A stretch of 64,000 bases of DNA from Verrucomicrobiia bacterium (GCA_036268055.1 DATAUW010000010.1:62001-126000); one strand, 5' to 3'. Shown: positions 17,133 through 28,648, counted from the stretch's first letter. Made by a program: numbers and translations. Notes: generated from the letters alone by a model not told the origin.

Positions 17133-18515
17133 ATGATTGGCAACCTGCTCCAACCTGAATTAGCCGAACTCATTCGGCAGCGAAACTTCACGCAACTCCG
17201 CGAAATTCTTTGTGGTTTTTCCGCCCAGGAAATCGCCGAGATTTTCACTGACCTCAAGCCCGATGATGAGGTGGTGTTGCTGCGCATTCTCCCGCGCGAA
17301 ATCGCCGCAGAAGTTTTTGAATATCTGCCCGCGTACGATCAGGAAGAAACCTTGCACGCGCTCGGCAATGAAGGCGTCGCGCAAATCCTGAACGATATTT
17401 CCCCCGATGATCGCACGGCCTTGCTCGAAGAACTTCCCGCCGCCGCCACGCAAAAATTACTCGACCTGCTTTCGCCGGAAGAACGCAAGGTTGCCCAGCA
17501 GTTGCTCGGTTATCCGAAGGATTCCATCGGTCGCCGGATGACGCCGGAATACCTGGCCATCCAGCAGAGCTGGACGGTCGCCGAAGTGCTGGACTATCTC
17601 CGTCATGAAGGCCGCAAGCGCGAATCGCTGAACCAGCTTTACGTCGTGGACGACAAGCGCCGGTTGGTGGATTGGGTGAAATTGCGCAGCGTGGTTGTCG
17701 CTGATTTGACGACGCCCGTAGCCGAGTTGCTCGAGAACCGCAACCTCGCGTTGTCGGTCACTGACGATCAGGAAGTCGCCGTGACCGCGTTCAAAAAATA
17801 TGACGTGACCATCTTGCCGGTCGTGGATTCGCATAATGTTCTGCTGGGCGTGCTGACCGTGGATGACGTACTTGATCTTGCGGAAAAAGAAGCGACCGAA
17901 GACATGCAGAAAATGGGCGGCATGGAAGCGCTCGACGCGCCGTATCTGAAGATCACGTTATTTGATATGATCAAAAAACGCGCGCCGTGGCTTGCCATTT
18001 TGTTCGTGAGCGAAATGTTCACCTCCACGGCGATGAGCCGTTATCAGGATGAAATTGAAAAATGCGTGACGCTTTCGTTTTTCGTGCCGTTGATTTTGTC
18101 GAGCGGTGGAAATTCGGGCTCGCAGGCGACGACGCTGATCATCCGCGCGATGGCGTTGCGCGACGTGATGCTGCGCGACTGGTGGAAAGTTTTTAAACGC
18201 GAAATCTCGGCGGGATTTTTGATGGGCTGCGTGTTGGGATTGCTTGGCATATTCCGCATTTTTATTTGGCAGGCAACCGGGCTTAAGGATTACGGTCCCC
18301 ATTACATGCTGTTGGCATCCACGATCGGGGTGAGTTTGATCGGCGTGGTACTGTGGGGAAGTTTGATCGGCGCAATGCTGCCGATGCTGCTGCGTTACCT
18401 GCGGCTCGACCCGGCGACGTGTTCCGCACCGTTCGTGGCGACGCTGGTGGACGTGACGGGCATCGTGATTTATTTCACCGTGGCATTTCACTTTTTGCAC
18501 GGGACGCTGTTGTAG
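17133..18515 (+). CDS. mgtE: Magnesium transporter MgtE
   Basis: 460 residues with the standard order: N-terminal superhelical domain (NEGVAQILNDISPDDRTALL, the MgtE_N pattern), a paired CBS domain (about residues 135-255; RRMTPEYLAI, VVDSHNVLLGVLTVDDVLDL) and a C-terminal five-helix membrane domain (FFVPLILSSGGNSGSQATT, the conserved Mg-binding pore region). It conducts magnesium into the cell and closes when the cytosolic domain binds magnesium. A structured leader element lies just upstream. No terminator follows before the TPP riboswitch. Confidence 0.95.
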   Translation: MIGNLLQPELAELIRQRNFTQLREILCGFSAQEIAEIFTDLKPDDEVVLLRILPREIAAEVFEYLPAYDQEETLHALGNEGVAQILNDISPDDRTALLEELPAAATQKLLDLLSPEERKVAQQLLGYPKDSIGRRMTPEYLAIQQSWTVAEVLDYLRHEGRKRESLNQLYVVDDKRRLVDWVKLRSVVVADLTTPVAELLENRNLALSVTDDQEVAVTAFKKYDVTILPVVDSHNVLLGVLTVDDVLDLAEKEATEDMQKMGGMEALDAPYLKITLFDMIKKRAPWLAILFVSEMFTSTAMSRYQDEIEKCVTLSFFVPLILSSGGNSGSQATTLIIRAMALRDVMLRDWWKVFKREISAGFLMGCVLGLLGIFRIFIWQATGLKDYGPHYMLLASTIGVSLIGVVLWGSLIGAMLPMLLRYLRLDPATCSAPFVATLVDVTGIVIYFTVAFHFLHGTLL

Positions 18516-18560
18516 CGACGCTTGACGCAGGGCGGCGTTGGTTTTAGTCTTTCCCTGTAA

Positions 18561-20645
<2,085 letters not shown>

Positions 20646-20652
20646 TGAATGG

Positions 20653-20675
20653 CTCGGTCGCGACAAGCGGCCGAG
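20653..20675 (+). terminator. Possible hairpin terminator after thiC
   Basis: Nine-base arms CTCGGTCGC / GCGGCCGAG (one G-U pair) with a 5-nt loop, 7 bp after the thiC stop. No T run follows, so intrinsic termination is uncertain. It separates thiC from the convergent DoxX gene. Confidence 0.35.
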
Positions 20676-20710
20676 TTGCATTCAACTTGCGTGATTAAGC
20701 TTTGTTTTCG

Positions 20711-21082
20711 TCAGGGCTTAACCAGACCGGCGAAATTGGCGCGATAGCGCCATAATAAAAAGAGCGCCAGCGCCGCGACCACACTCGCCATCGGCAAGCC
20801 CGAGGGATCGAGGCAAATGTGGAAGATGAGGATGTTGACGACGACGGGGCCAAGGAGCGTCAAGCCCAGCGGGACGAAGCGGCCCAAAAGAAGAATCAAT
20901 CCGCCGACAACCTGGAATACGCCGACGACGCGCATGTAGCCAGATTCAAACATAGGTTTCATCCACTCGGCGACGAGGCCGGTTTGCGGCGGCATGGGCA
21001 GAAATGGATGGAGAATATTCAGACCGAAGACAACGAACATCAGTCCCAGTAGAATCCGCACGATGATGGTTGCTATTTTCAT
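20711..21082 (-). CDS. DoxX-family membrane protein
   Basis: 123 residues from the ATG at 21082 (an in-frame start 33 bp further upstream adds a polar lead and seems less likely). Four membrane segments with the DoxX pattern IVRILLGLMFVVFGLN, MRVVGVFQVVGGLILLLG and VVNILIFHICLD. DoxX-type proteins are small inner-membrane proteins linked to quinol oxidation or redox homeostasis in some bacteria; the exact role here is unknown. It is convergent with thiC. Confidence 0.82.
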   Translation of the reverse strand: MKIATIIVRILLGLMFVVFGLNILHPFLPMPPQTGLVAEWMKPMFESGYMRVVGVFQVVGGLILLLGRFVPLGLTLLGPVVVNILIFHICLDPSGLPMASVVAALALFLLWRYRANFAGLVKP

Positions 21083-21169
21083 ACCGAAGTATAACGCAAG
21101 TTCGCTTTTCGCCAAGTGACCTTGTGATTACAGACCGAGCCCGCCAAAATCCAAAAACGCGGATTTTTC

Positions 21170-21421
21170 TTATGAAGCCGGTGTGTCGTCTGTCACTTCA
21201 GCCGCGGACGCCTGCGTGCGCGATTGGCGAATCTCTTCGGCGCTGAGCAGCACGGCGTGTTTGATGAGGCGGCAGAATTCTTTTTTGCTGACGTGATGGT
21301 GCGAGCCTTTGCGCGCGGCCAGGTTCTTGAAGGACTTGTATTCCACTTCAAGCCGTTCGAGGTGAAGGATGAGAAAATATTCGTCGCCCGAATTCCAAAT
21401 TTGGCCTTGCAGCAATTTCAC
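21170..21421 (-). CDS. Small conserved hypothetical protein
   Basis: 83 residues with no recognised domain. The sequence has a mixed beta/alpha look: an N-terminal stretch LLQGQIWNSGDEYFLILHLE, then a basic middle with HHHVSKKEFCRLIKHA and an acidic tail. HHHVSKKEF may be a nucleic-acid or metal contact, but that is a guess. Codon use matches its neighbours, which supports a real gene. I believe similar short proteins occur in related Verrucomicrobiota, but cannot check. Confidence 0.6.
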   Translation of the reverse strand: MKLLQGQIWNSGDEYFLILHLERLEVEYKSFKNLAARKGSHHHVSKKEFCRLIKHAVLLSAEEIRQSRTQASAAEVTDDTPAS

Positions 21422-21514
21422 GGGGTTAAATTACTTCGCGAGTGCAATGATAGCGAGTGATTTTGTGTTGAGGGTTTGCGTTGCAGGTAAGGCGGAATTA
21501 AAGGAGCGGCCCGG

Positions 21515-22450
21515 CTAAGGAAATTTTTCGCCGCGTTCCAAAGGATTGCCGGCGAGAAAATCCTGCACGCTCATACGGCGGCTGCCTTCGCGTTGAAGTT
21601 CGGTGATGCGCAAAGATTCGCGGCCGCACGCCACGACGACGCCGGATTTATCGGCGGACAAAATGTTGCCGGGTTCGCCCGTGGCGTCGGCGACTTCGGC
21701 GCGCCAAATTTTTAGCAGCGTGGGCGGTTTCGGAAGGTGAGTGAACGCGCCCGGCCAGGGGGTGAACGCGCGGATGCGATTGAGCAGCGTGGCGGCGGGC
21801 TGCGTCCAGTCGAGCCGCCCGTCTTCACGAGTGATTTTGCGGGCGTGGCTTGCGCCTTCGGTGGGCTGCGGACGCGGAATTATTTTGCCCGCGATATAAT
21901 CGCGAATGGTCGGAATGAGCAGCTCCGCGCCGATTTGCGCGAGGCGATCGTGAAGCGTTTGAGAATTATCGGTCGGCGCGATGGGCGTGGTTTGTTGCGT
22001 GAGGATGTCGCCGGTATCCATGCCCACATCCATTTTCATGATGGTCACGCCGGTCTCGGGTTCGCCGTTGAGAATGGCCCATTGAATGGGCGCGGCCCCG
22101 CGATATTTCGGCAGGAGAGAGGTGTGGACATTCACGCAGCCGTGGCGCGGCAATTCAAGAATTGCGGACGGCAAAATCTGGCCGTACGCCGCGACCACAA
22201 TCAAATCCGGCGCAAGCTCGCGCAGTTGCCGGATGAAATCTTCATGGCGCGCACGCTCCGGTTGCAGCACGGGCAACTGCGCCTTGAGCGCAGTTTGCTT
22301 GACGGCGGAAGGCTGCAATTTGAGATCGCGTCCCTTGGGGCGATCCGGTTGCGTAACCACGGCGAGCACGCGAAAATCCGGCTGGCGCACGAGCGCTTCG
22401 AGGCTGGCGCAAGCCAGTTCGGCGGTTCCCATGAAAATGATGCGTAACAT
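21515..22450 (-). CDS. fmt: Methionyl-tRNA formyltransferase
   Basis: 311 residues, normal length. N-terminal formyltransferase domain with IIFMGTAELACASLEALV, the tetrahydrofolate-binding and catalytic region NVHTSLLPKYRGAAPIQWAI and ETGVTIMKMDVGMDTGDIL; C-terminal OB-like domain (about residues 205-305). It formylates initiator Met-tRNA with 10-formyl-THF. The usual partner def (peptide deformylase) is not adjacent. It lies downstream of a zinc-ribbon protein gene and an adenylate kinase-like gene on the same strand. Confidence 0.96.
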   Translation of the reverse strand: MLRIIFMGTAELACASLEALVRQPDFRVLAVVTQPDRPKGRDLKLQPSAVKQTALKAQLPVLQPERARHEDFIRQLRELAPDLIVVAAYGQILPSAILELPRHGCVNVHTSLLPKYRGAAPIQWAILNGEPETGVTIMKMDVGMDTGDILTQQTTPIAPTDNSQTLHDRLAQIGAELLIPTIRDYIAGKIIPRPQPTEGASHARKITREDGRLDWTQPAATLLNRIRAFTPWPGAFTHLPKPPTLLKIWRAEVADATGEPGNILSADKSGVVVACGRESLRITELQREGSRRMSVQDFLAGNPLERGEKFP

Positions 22451-22487
22451 GGCGAGAGTGGCGAACGCGGACGATCCCGCGTTTCGC

Positions 22488-22721
22488 TTAACGCAAGAGA
22501 CGCCGAGGTTTGGGGTTGCGCGGCAGCGATTGAGAAATCGGCGCGACGGGCGGCGCGGTCACTTCACGACCGCCCAGAGAAGTGGCGCAACGCGAGCAGA
22601 GATACTCATGCAACTCGCCGGTCGGCAGCACGAGCAGAAGCTTCTCGCGGACGGGTTGCGAACTTTTACACTTCGGGCAATAAAGTTCGCTGGCGCTGAA
22701 ATCTCCGAATTGTTGCGGCAT
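22488..22721 (-). CDS. Small zinc-ribbon protein
   Basis: 77 residues with two CxxC pairs: YCPKCKS near residue 14 and CSRCATS near residue 42, spaced as in a zinc ribbon. The C-terminal third is proline- and arginine-rich and probably disordered. The function is unknown; small zinc ribbons of this type often bind nucleic acid or proteins. It begins 6 bp after the adenylate kinase-like gene ends, so the two are probably in one operon with fmt. Confidence 0.65.
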   Translation of the reverse strand: MPQQFGDFSASELYCPKCKSSQPVREKLLLVLPTGELHEYLCSRCATSLGGREVTAPPVAPISQSLPRNPKPRRLLR

Positions 22722-22727
22722 GCAAAA

Positions 22728-23309
22728 TTACATTTTGGCGATGTGACCCAAAATATCTCTCAATACTTCGACGGGCGTTTGGGTGGAGTCAATCTCGTGC
22801 ACGATATTTTTCCCATAGAAACGGAGCACCGGCTTGGTTTCGCGTTCATAAGTTTTGAGGCGGTCCTTGATGATGCTAAGATTGGCGTCATCCAGGCGGT
22901 TTTCCCGGAGCGCGCGGCGCTGCAAACGCTCGACGAGTTTTTTCATGTTTGGGCAGCGCAGATAAAAAACCGCGCCCACATCGAGCGTGTCCTTGAGCAT
23001 TTCCGCCTGGTGCGCGTTGCGCGGAATGCCGTCGAGGACGAGCGTGTCCTTGGCGGGTTGAAAGCGCCCGCTACGCTGGCAATTATCAATGAACTGGCTC
23101 CACAGTTCGACCGTCGGTTCGTCGGGAACAAGCTGGCCGCGGCTGGAATAATCAATGAACACGCGGCCCAGGGGATTGTCGGTGGTCAGGTTGCGGAACA
23201 CATCGCCGCAGGCGCAGTGAAAAAAAAGCGGGATCGAGCCGAGGATTTTTCCCTGCGTGCCCTTGCCCGCTCCCGGGGCGCCGAACAAAAGAATGGTGCG
23301 AAATTTCAT
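22728..23309 (-). CDS. Adenylate kinase-like nucleoside monophosphate kinase
   Basis: 193 residues. The P-loop is GAPGAGKGTQ (residues 10-19), with the NMP-binding region LVPDEPTVELW and a DGIPRNAHQAEML block replacing the usual DGFPRT. The LID is short, without the zinc-binding cysteines of long forms. It transfers phosphate between ATP and a nucleoside monophosphate. The divergent DGIPRN and FFHCACGDVFR motifs suggest a lineage-specific paralogue rather than the main housekeeping adk, but this cannot be settled here. Confidence 0.82.
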   Translation of the reverse strand: MKFRTILLFGAPGAGKGTQGKILGSIPLFFHCACGDVFRNLTTDNPLGRVFIDYSSRGQLVPDEPTVELWSQFIDNCQRSGRFQPAKDTLVLDGIPRNAHQAEMLKDTLDVGAVFYLRCPNMKKLVERLQRRALRENRLDDANLSIIKDRLKTYERETKPVLRFYGKNIVHEIDSTQTPVEVLRDILGHIAKM

Positions 23310-23351
23310 AGTTCAGGTTGATGGATTCTGTGTGACCGGACAAACGCCCCG

Positions 23352-24338
23352 TCACACTTCTTTATATTTTATCTGCACTTCCTGAATTTCAACGAACGGA
23401 ATGGTGATGTCTTCAAAAGCGGGCCCTTTCTGCACCTGGATTTGCAAGTCATTTGCCGAGAGACGGCTGATGCGCTGGGCGATGAAAGTGTCGCGATTGG
23501 AACGTATGAGCAAATCCTTGTCTTTATCCGCTTCGGGCCGCGTTATGGCGGTGAACGCATTTAATTGCGTCTCGAAAAAGCGCCGGTTGAAAGTGAACTG
23601 GCCGCGGAGAAAAACTTTTTTGGGCGGCTCGGGCGCGCGTGGGGTGGCAGCGGCGGCGGAAGCATCAGGGGCAGCGCCGCCTTCAACGGCAGCTTCCGCG
23701 TGCTGTTCGACCGGCACTTCCTGTTCCGCGGCGATGGCAGCGGCGACGCCCGGCTCCAACTTTTGTTCTTCCGGCACATTCCAATCCGGAGACTTCGTCT
23801 TGATATTCGAAGGCATCGCGAGAAAAATTATCGGCCCGATCACGGGAGCGACCGCGGACACGCCGCAAACCAACCCGGCAGGTTGCGCGCGAAAAATAGA
23901 AATTTCATAACCGGCGTAAAGATTGGCCGCGTATAGGAGAAACAAGGTAAATAATCCCGTGCTCGAAGTGAACAGCGCGCCGATCAAGGAATGTCCCGTT
24001 GGCCGGTCGAAGTGCGGGACTGGCTTTACTTCAATCACTGGACGCGGAGCACGCTCGGTGCTTTCCTCGATGAACGGCTCGACGAAGGGGGCGGCCTTCG
24101 GATTGTTTTGATCGAGATCCTTCAAGTCGGCCTGCGAAACTTTGCTCCACGGAAGGCGATCCGCATAACTGCCATCCGCCTGTTTCAGGATGACGCCCTT
24201 GTCATCCATCGAAACAATTTCTCCGGAAATAGTTGAATTATCAGTGAGATGAAAGGTGTCGGCGCGGGAGATTCCAGCCATAAGGCCGAACGACAGCAGA
24301 ATCACGGTGAGTATTTTATGCACGATGGATTTTTCCAT
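23352..24338 (-). CDS. Exported membrane-anchored protein of unknown function
   Basis: 328 residues. Signal peptide about 1-26 (ILTVILLSFGLMAG), then a small beta domain (residues 27-75: TFHLTDNSTISGEIVSMDDKG) that looks like an SH3-like sensing module, an acidic linker, two membrane segments (about 110-160), an Ala/Pro/Glu-rich linker (about 185-240) and a C-terminal domain with FTFNRRFFETQLNAFTAI. The domain order suggests a periplasmic sensor or a membrane stress protein. No catalytic motif is visible. It lies 57 bp downstream of the NAD(P)HX repair gene on the same strand. Confidence 0.6.
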   Translation of the reverse strand: MEKSIVHKILTVILLSFGLMAGISRADTFHLTDNSTISGEIVSMDDKGVILKQADGSYADRLPWSKVSQADLKDLDQNNPKAAPFVEPFIEESTERAPRPVIEVKPVPHFDRPTGHSLIGALFTSSTGLFTLFLLYAANLYAGYEISIFRAQPAGLVCGVSAVAPVIGPIIFLAMPSNIKTKSPDWNVPEEQKLEPGVAAAIAAEQEVPVEQHAEAAVEGGAAPDASAAAATPRAPEPPKKVFLRGQFTFNRRFFETQLNAFTAITRPEADKDKDLLIRSNRDTFIAQRISRLSANDLQIQVQKGPAFEDITIPFVEIQEVQIKYKEV

Positions 24339-24395
24339 AACAAATCGGCGATGGCAAAGGAAGAAAATTCAGCGGCGGATTCCGCGCAATCGGCA

Positions 24396-25844
24396 TCACG
24401 CGTTCTGCCAGGCGGGGGAAGGTTGAGTCGGCGGTGAGCCGTTGCCGAGTTCGTCGGCAAGGTCTTCGACCACCCAGTTTTTCTTTTTGTGGTTCAATCG
24501 GTCAGCCGCGGCGCCGTGCTCCCAAACCGCATAGCGAATGGTCTTCAACGGATCGGCTTGCAACGCGCATTGCGCCAGCAAACCGGCGATGTAACCCGAA
24601 AGGACATCGCCGCTGCCGCCTTGCGCGAGTTCAGGGTTGCCCGAGGGATTGACGAATAACGGCCCTTCGTGGCGGCCAATCAGTGTTTGCGCGCCCTTCA
24701 AGACGACCCAGCAATTTCCCAGCCGCCGGGAGATTTCGCGCAAGGCCGACGGACGATTCGCCTGCATCTGATCGGCGGAAAGCCGCAGCAACCGCCCCGC
24801 CTCGCCGGGATGCGGAGTGATGACGCGCACCATGATTTCCGGCAGCGGGCCGACGGGAATCCAATCGAGCGCGCTGGCATCAATCACCAGCGGCACCGGG
24901 GATTTTTGCCAGAGCAATTCGGTGGCGTCGCGAATTTCTTCGGGCAAATCTTTCGCCGCCAGGCCGGGGCCAATCAGCACGGCATTATTCTTGTCGGGCA
25001 AATCAAGTTTGGGATGCCATTGATGTACCATCACCGCCTGTAATTGCGACGCGACGACCGGATAAACACTCGGCGGTGTATGGAGGGTGATCAAGCCGGC
25101 CCGGGCGCGTTGTGCGCCGCGCGAGGTCAGCACCGCTGCGCCATGATAACCGGCACTGCCCGCCACGATCGCAAGACGGCCAAAATCTCCCTTGTTCGCA
25201 GCGACGGAACGTGGCGGCGGAAAATTATAAAAATCTTCGCCCAGGGTCCAATTAATCGGGCTGGTAAACGGATTGGGTATAAGGCCGATTTCCGGGGCGA
25301 CTTCGAGGCGGCCGACGTATTTGCTCGCGGCGGGAGAAAGCAAACCTTGTTTGGGCGCGCCAAGAGTGAGCGTGATCGCGGCCTGAATCGCTGCACCTTC
25401 GGGTTCGCCGGTATCGGCATTCAATCCCGACGGCGTGTCCACGGAAAGCACCCGCAACTCGGCATCGTTGATTTGCGCGATGAGCCGCTGCCAATGCTCG
25501 TCCAGCGGGCGGTTGATGCCGATGCCGAACAAACCATCCACGACCAGCGCGGGCCGTTGCTCAAGCAGATGCGTGATTTCAACCAGAGATTTTTCCGGAT
25601 CATTTACTTCGCAAAGGCGCACCCGCAAATCGGAAAGCTTGTCTTTGGCCGCGCGAGTGTCGTTTCCATTATTGCCCTTGCCGGCGATGATGAGAACGAG
25701 ATCGTCGGCGGTGACCAGTTGGCGGACGCGGCGGGCAATGATTTCGCCGACGCGCGCGATGACTTGGGATTCCGTCGTGCCCAGCGCCCAGGTGCATTTC
25801 TCCCACTGGCGCATCTGGCTCACGTTGATGACGGGTGAGGGCAT
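24396..25844 (-). CDS. nnr: Bifunctional NAD(P)HX epimerase / ADP-dependent dehydratase
   Basis: 482 residues joining two domains. Residues 1-210 are the YjeF_N epimerase (LIIAGKGNNGNDTRAAKD, VDGLFGIGINRPLD, VDTPSGLNADTGE). Residues 215-480 are the YjeF_C ribokinase-like dehydratase (IVAGSAGYHGAAVLTSRGA, ITPHPGEAGRLL, WVVLKGAQTLIG, NPELAQGGSGDVLSGYIAGLLAQ). Together they repair hydrated NADH and NADPH. The fusion is the normal bacterial form. A complete, ordinary gene. Confidence 0.95.
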   Translation of the reverse strand: MPSPVINVSQMRQWEKCTWALGTTESQVIARVGEIIARRVRQLVTADDLVLIIAGKGNNGNDTRAAKDKLSDLRVRLCEVNDPEKSLVEITHLLEQRPALVVDGLFGIGINRPLDEHWQRLIAQINDAELRVLSVDTPSGLNADTGEPEGAAIQAAITLTLGAPKQGLLSPAASKYVGRLEVAPEIGLIPNPFTSPINWTLGEDFYNFPPPRSVAANKGDFGRLAIVAGSAGYHGAAVLTSRGAQRARAGLITLHTPPSVYPVVASQLQAVMVHQWHPKLDLPDKNNAVLIGPGLAAKDLPEEIRDATELLWQKSPVPLVIDASALDWIPVGPLPEIMVRVITPHPGEAGRLLRLSADQMQANRPSALREISRRLGNCWVVLKGAQTLIGRHEGPLFVNPSGNPELAQGGSGDVLSGYIAGLLAQCALQADPLKTIRYAVWEHGAAADRLNHKKKNWVVEDLADELGNGSPPTQPSPAWQNA

Positions 25845-25985
25845 AGGAAATTGTGTGCGGTTACGGCTTCAAAGATTTGTGCGGCCAGTGGCAGCCGCAT
25901 TTCGCGATGATGTAAGCCATGCGAGGTTAAGATGACCCAAAGATCTAAATCCTCAAATCAAATTTCAAAAAGATGCTATGCCAAC

Positions 25986-26010
25986 GGGAGGGCGAGTGTA
26001 CTCGCGAGCC
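25986..26010. repeat. Dispersed repeat, copy 1 (GGGAGGG...CTCGCGAG type)
   Basis: 25-base sequence in the gap downstream of the GDSL gene. A second copy at 50081-50105 differs at only a few positions (see findings). CTCGCGAG is itself palindromic. Confidence 0.5.
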
Positions 26011-26027
26011 GTATATTTATTCTGACT

Positions 26028-26690
26028 TCAATCCAAATACGGTCTAATAATCCCCGTCCAAAGCGTGTAACACTTGTCGCTTGGATGCAGCCGGTCGGAA
26101 AGAAATAAATCCGGCTTCGGCTGGCCATTGTCGCCAAGCATGGGGGTATAGACGTCTATGAATTTTAACTTATCGTTCGACATACCTTTGATCGCGGTGT
26201 TCACCGCGACGATTTTATCGCGCAAATTCCAGCGCAAAGGACAAGGCTTGATGGAGAGATAAGCGATGACTGTATCCGGCAGGCGCGCGTGGACTTTTTC
26301 CACAAATTCGCGGTAATCGGCGATCACTTGCTCCGCCGAACGGCCGGCGGCGAGGTCGTTATCACCCGCATACATGACGACCAGGCGCGGGTGATACGGA
26401 AAAAGAATGCGGTCGGCGAGCGCGGTGGAATCGGGGATTTGCGAGCCACCGAATCCGCGGTTGATAATCGGCTTGCCAGGGAAAGCATGCACGAGATTCG
26501 TCCACTTGCGGAAACTGGAACTGCCGATAAATAAAATCCCGTTTTGTGGCGGCGGGTTGGTGCGGTCACTCGCCTCGAACGCGCGGATTTCTTTTTCCCA
26601 TTGCGAAGTGTCGTGTTTGGCCTGCGCTTTTACATTGAAACAAGCGAACGCGAGCACGAGACAAAAAATGGAGCGAAAGATTTTTTGCAT
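26028..26690 (-). CDS. Exported SGNH/GDSL-type hydrolase
   Basis: 220 residues from the ATG at 26690, which gives a clean signal peptide (MQKIFRSIFCLVLAFACF); longer in-frame starts upstream add polar residues only. The SGNH blocks are present: ILFIGSSSFRKW (nucleophile serine), GGSQIPD, YAGDNDLAAG and the C-terminal DRLHPSD (Asp and His). It is an esterase or lipase of the periplasm or surface; the single short domain with GDND resembles carbohydrate or lipid esterases. Substrate unknown. It is divergent from nadC. Confidence 0.88.
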   Translation of the reverse strand: MQKIFRSIFCLVLAFACFNVKAQAKHDTSQWEKEIRAFEASDRTNPPPQNGILFIGSSSFRKWTNLVHAFPGKPIINRGFGGSQIPDSTALADRILFPYHPRLVVMYAGDNDLAAGRSAEQVIADYREFVEKVHARLPDTVIAYLSIKPCPLRWNLRDKIVAVNTAIKGMSNDKLKFIDVYTPMLGDNGQPKPDLFLSDRLHPSDKCYTLWTGIIRPYLD

Positions 26691-26812
26691 GACGCCAGCG
26701 TGCAACGATTGTGAACGGAATAAAAGAAAAAGTTCGGCGGATTTCATTTTTAATGCTTTGCGATTCAGCGGTTCAAATTGACTGTCTGCACGAATCAAAG
26801 CATGCTGGCCGT

Positions 26813-27670
26813 ATGGATCCGTTGAGTCAGGAAGAGATTCGTCACGCGGTGCAGTTCGCGCTCGCAGAGGACGTCGGCACTGGCGATGTCACCACGCTCG
26901 CGACCGTGCCGGATTCCGCCATCGCGCGCGCGACGATGAAGGCACGGGAAACGCTCATGCCGGCGGGACTGGAATTTGCCGCAGTCGCATTTCGCGAACT
27001 TGCTTCCAATCTTAAAATTAAACAGCTCGCCGCCGATGGTCACGCGGTGCAGGCGGGACAGGATTTGTTGATTGTTGAAGGTTCGGCGCGCGCGATCCTT
27101 TCGGCAGAACGCGTCGCCTTGAATTTTGTACAACGGCTTTCCGGCGTGGCCACCTTGACGGCGCAATTCGTCGCGGCAGTGCAGGGGACGCGCGCGCGCA
27201 TTTTGGACACGCGCAAAACCACACCGGGGTGGAGGCGCTTTGAAAAATACGCCGTCACTTGCGGCGGCGGGCAGAATTATCGCATCGGTTTGTATGACAT
27301 GGTGCTCATCAAGGACAATCACCTCGCGGCCTTGCGACATGAACTGCCGAATGCCATCGCCGTGGCGGTGCGGCGCTCGCGCGAGCGCTATCCTAAATTG
27401 AAAGTGGAGGTTGAAGCCGACACGCTGGAGCAAGTCGAGCAAGCTGCCGCGGCGGGCGCGGACATTATTTTGTTGGATAACATGAACCTTGTGCAACTGC
27501 GTGACGCGGTAAAAATCGTCGGGAGCCGCGCGCAAACGGAGGCAAGTGGCGGAGTGAATATGGGAACCGTGCGCGGCATTGCCGAGACGGGCGTGGATTT
27601 GATTTCGGTCGGGAGTATTACGCATTCGGCCCGCGCGGTGGACATCGGTTTGGATTTCGAGGAATTGTGA
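26813..27670 (+). CDS. nadC: Nicotinate-nucleotide pyrophosphorylase (carboxylating)
   Basis: 285 residues from the ATG at 26813; the family begins near DPLSQEEI, so the upstream in-frame start at 26711 is rejected. Characteristic blocks: EDVGTGDVTT, AERVALNFVQRLSGVAT, DTRKTTPGWRRFEKYAV, GGGQNYRIGLYDMVLIKDNH and EVEADTLEQ. It converts quinolinate and PRPP to nicotinate mononucleotide for NAD synthesis. Its stop overlaps the birA start by 4 nt, and coaX follows, forming a cofactor-synthesis operon. Confidence 0.96.
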   Translation: MDPLSQEEIRHAVQFALAEDVGTGDVTTLATVPDSAIARATMKARETLMPAGLEFAAVAFRELASNLKIKQLAADGHAVQAGQDLLIVEGSARAILSAERVALNFVQRLSGVATLTAQFVAAVQGTRARILDTRKTTPGWRRFEKYAVTCGGGQNYRIGLYDMVLIKDNHLAALRHELPNAIAVAVRRSRERYPKLKVEVEADTLEQVEQAAAAGADIILLDNMNLVQLRDAVKIVGSRAQTEASGGVNMGTVRGIAETGVDLISVGSITHSARAVDIGLDFEEL

Positions 27671-28644
27671 CGATAGACACGAAAATTCTCACTGCATTGC
27701 GCGTCGCCAGCGGCGGCGTCTCGGGCACAGAACTTTCACAAACGCTGGGCATCAGCCGAGCAGCGATATGGGCGCGCATCCAGGAATTGCGTTCGCTCGG
27801 TTACGAAATCGAGGCGAGCCCGCATCTGGGCTATCGCCTGTTGAGCGCGCCGGACTTGCTGCACGCGGATGATTTGCTTTCCGGTCTTGGCCGCACCAAG
27901 GTGATCGGGCGCGACATCCAGGTTTTTGAGGAGACGACTTCGACCAATGATGTTATCGAAAAATTGGCGCGTGACGGGGTGAAGGAAGGCGCGGTGGTAT
28001 TTGCGGAATCGCAGACCCAAGGGCGCGGGCGAATGGGCCGCAAATGGGTCTCGCCGCCGCGCAAAGGACTTTGGTTTTCGATTCTGTTGCGCCCGGCGAT
28101 GCGTCCGACGATGGTGACGCAACTAACCATCGCCGCCGCGACCGGCTTGTTCCGCGCGATCCAGGCCCAAACGGGAATCACGGCGGAAATAAAATGGCCG
28201 AATGATATTTTGATTCGCGGAAAAAAAGTGGCGGGCATTCTTACCGAATTGAGCGCCGAACTCGACACGGTCAAATATGTCATTCTCGGCATGGGCGTGA
28301 GCGTGAATTTGAGCGCAAGTGATTTTCCGGCGGACGTGCGCAAGATCGCGACGTCGCTGCGCATCGAGACCGGCCAGCGGCTCGACCGCGCGGCGCTGGC
28401 GATTCGGATTTTGCAGGAACTCGACCGGGATTATCAGCGCATCGCAGCCGGAGAATTCGAATCGGTCGCCAACGAATGGGAAGAACATTGCGCCACGCTC
28501 AGGCAAAATGTGGTGATCAATATCGGCGGTCGCACGCTTCGCGGAACTGCCGAATCGTTGGACACCGACGGCGCGCTGCTGCTGCGCACGCAACATGGGC
28601 GACTCGAACGAATCATCGGCGGCGACGTCACGATTGAAAAATAA
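27667..28644 (+). CDS. birA: Biotin--[acetyl-CoA-carboxylase] ligase BirA with HTH domain
   Basis: 325 residues with a GTG start overlapping nadC by 4 nt. N-terminal winged helix (GTELSQTLGISRAAIWARIQ) typical of bifunctional BirA, then the ligase domain with SQTQGRGRMGRKWVS, IKWPNDILIRGKKVAGIL and GMGVSVNL, and the C-terminal SH3-like domain. It biotinylates carrier proteins and may repress biotin genes. No biotin synthesis gene or obvious operator is seen here. Confidence 0.95.
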   Translation: MTIDTKILTALRVASGGVSGTELSQTLGISRAAIWARIQELRSLGYEIEASPHLGYRLLSAPDLLHADDLLSGLGRTKVIGRDIQVFEETTSTNDVIEKLARDGVKEGAVVFAESQTQGRGRMGRKWVSPPRKGLWFSILLRPAMRPTMVTQLTIAAATGLFRAIQAQTGITAEIKWPNDILIRGKKVAGILTELSAELDTVKYVILGMGVSVNLSASDFPADVRKIATSLRIETGQRLDRAALAIRILQELDRDYQRIAAGEFESVANEWEEHCATLRQNVVINIGGRTLRGTAESLDTDGALLLRTQHGRLERIIGGDVTIEK

Positions 28645-28648
28645 TCGT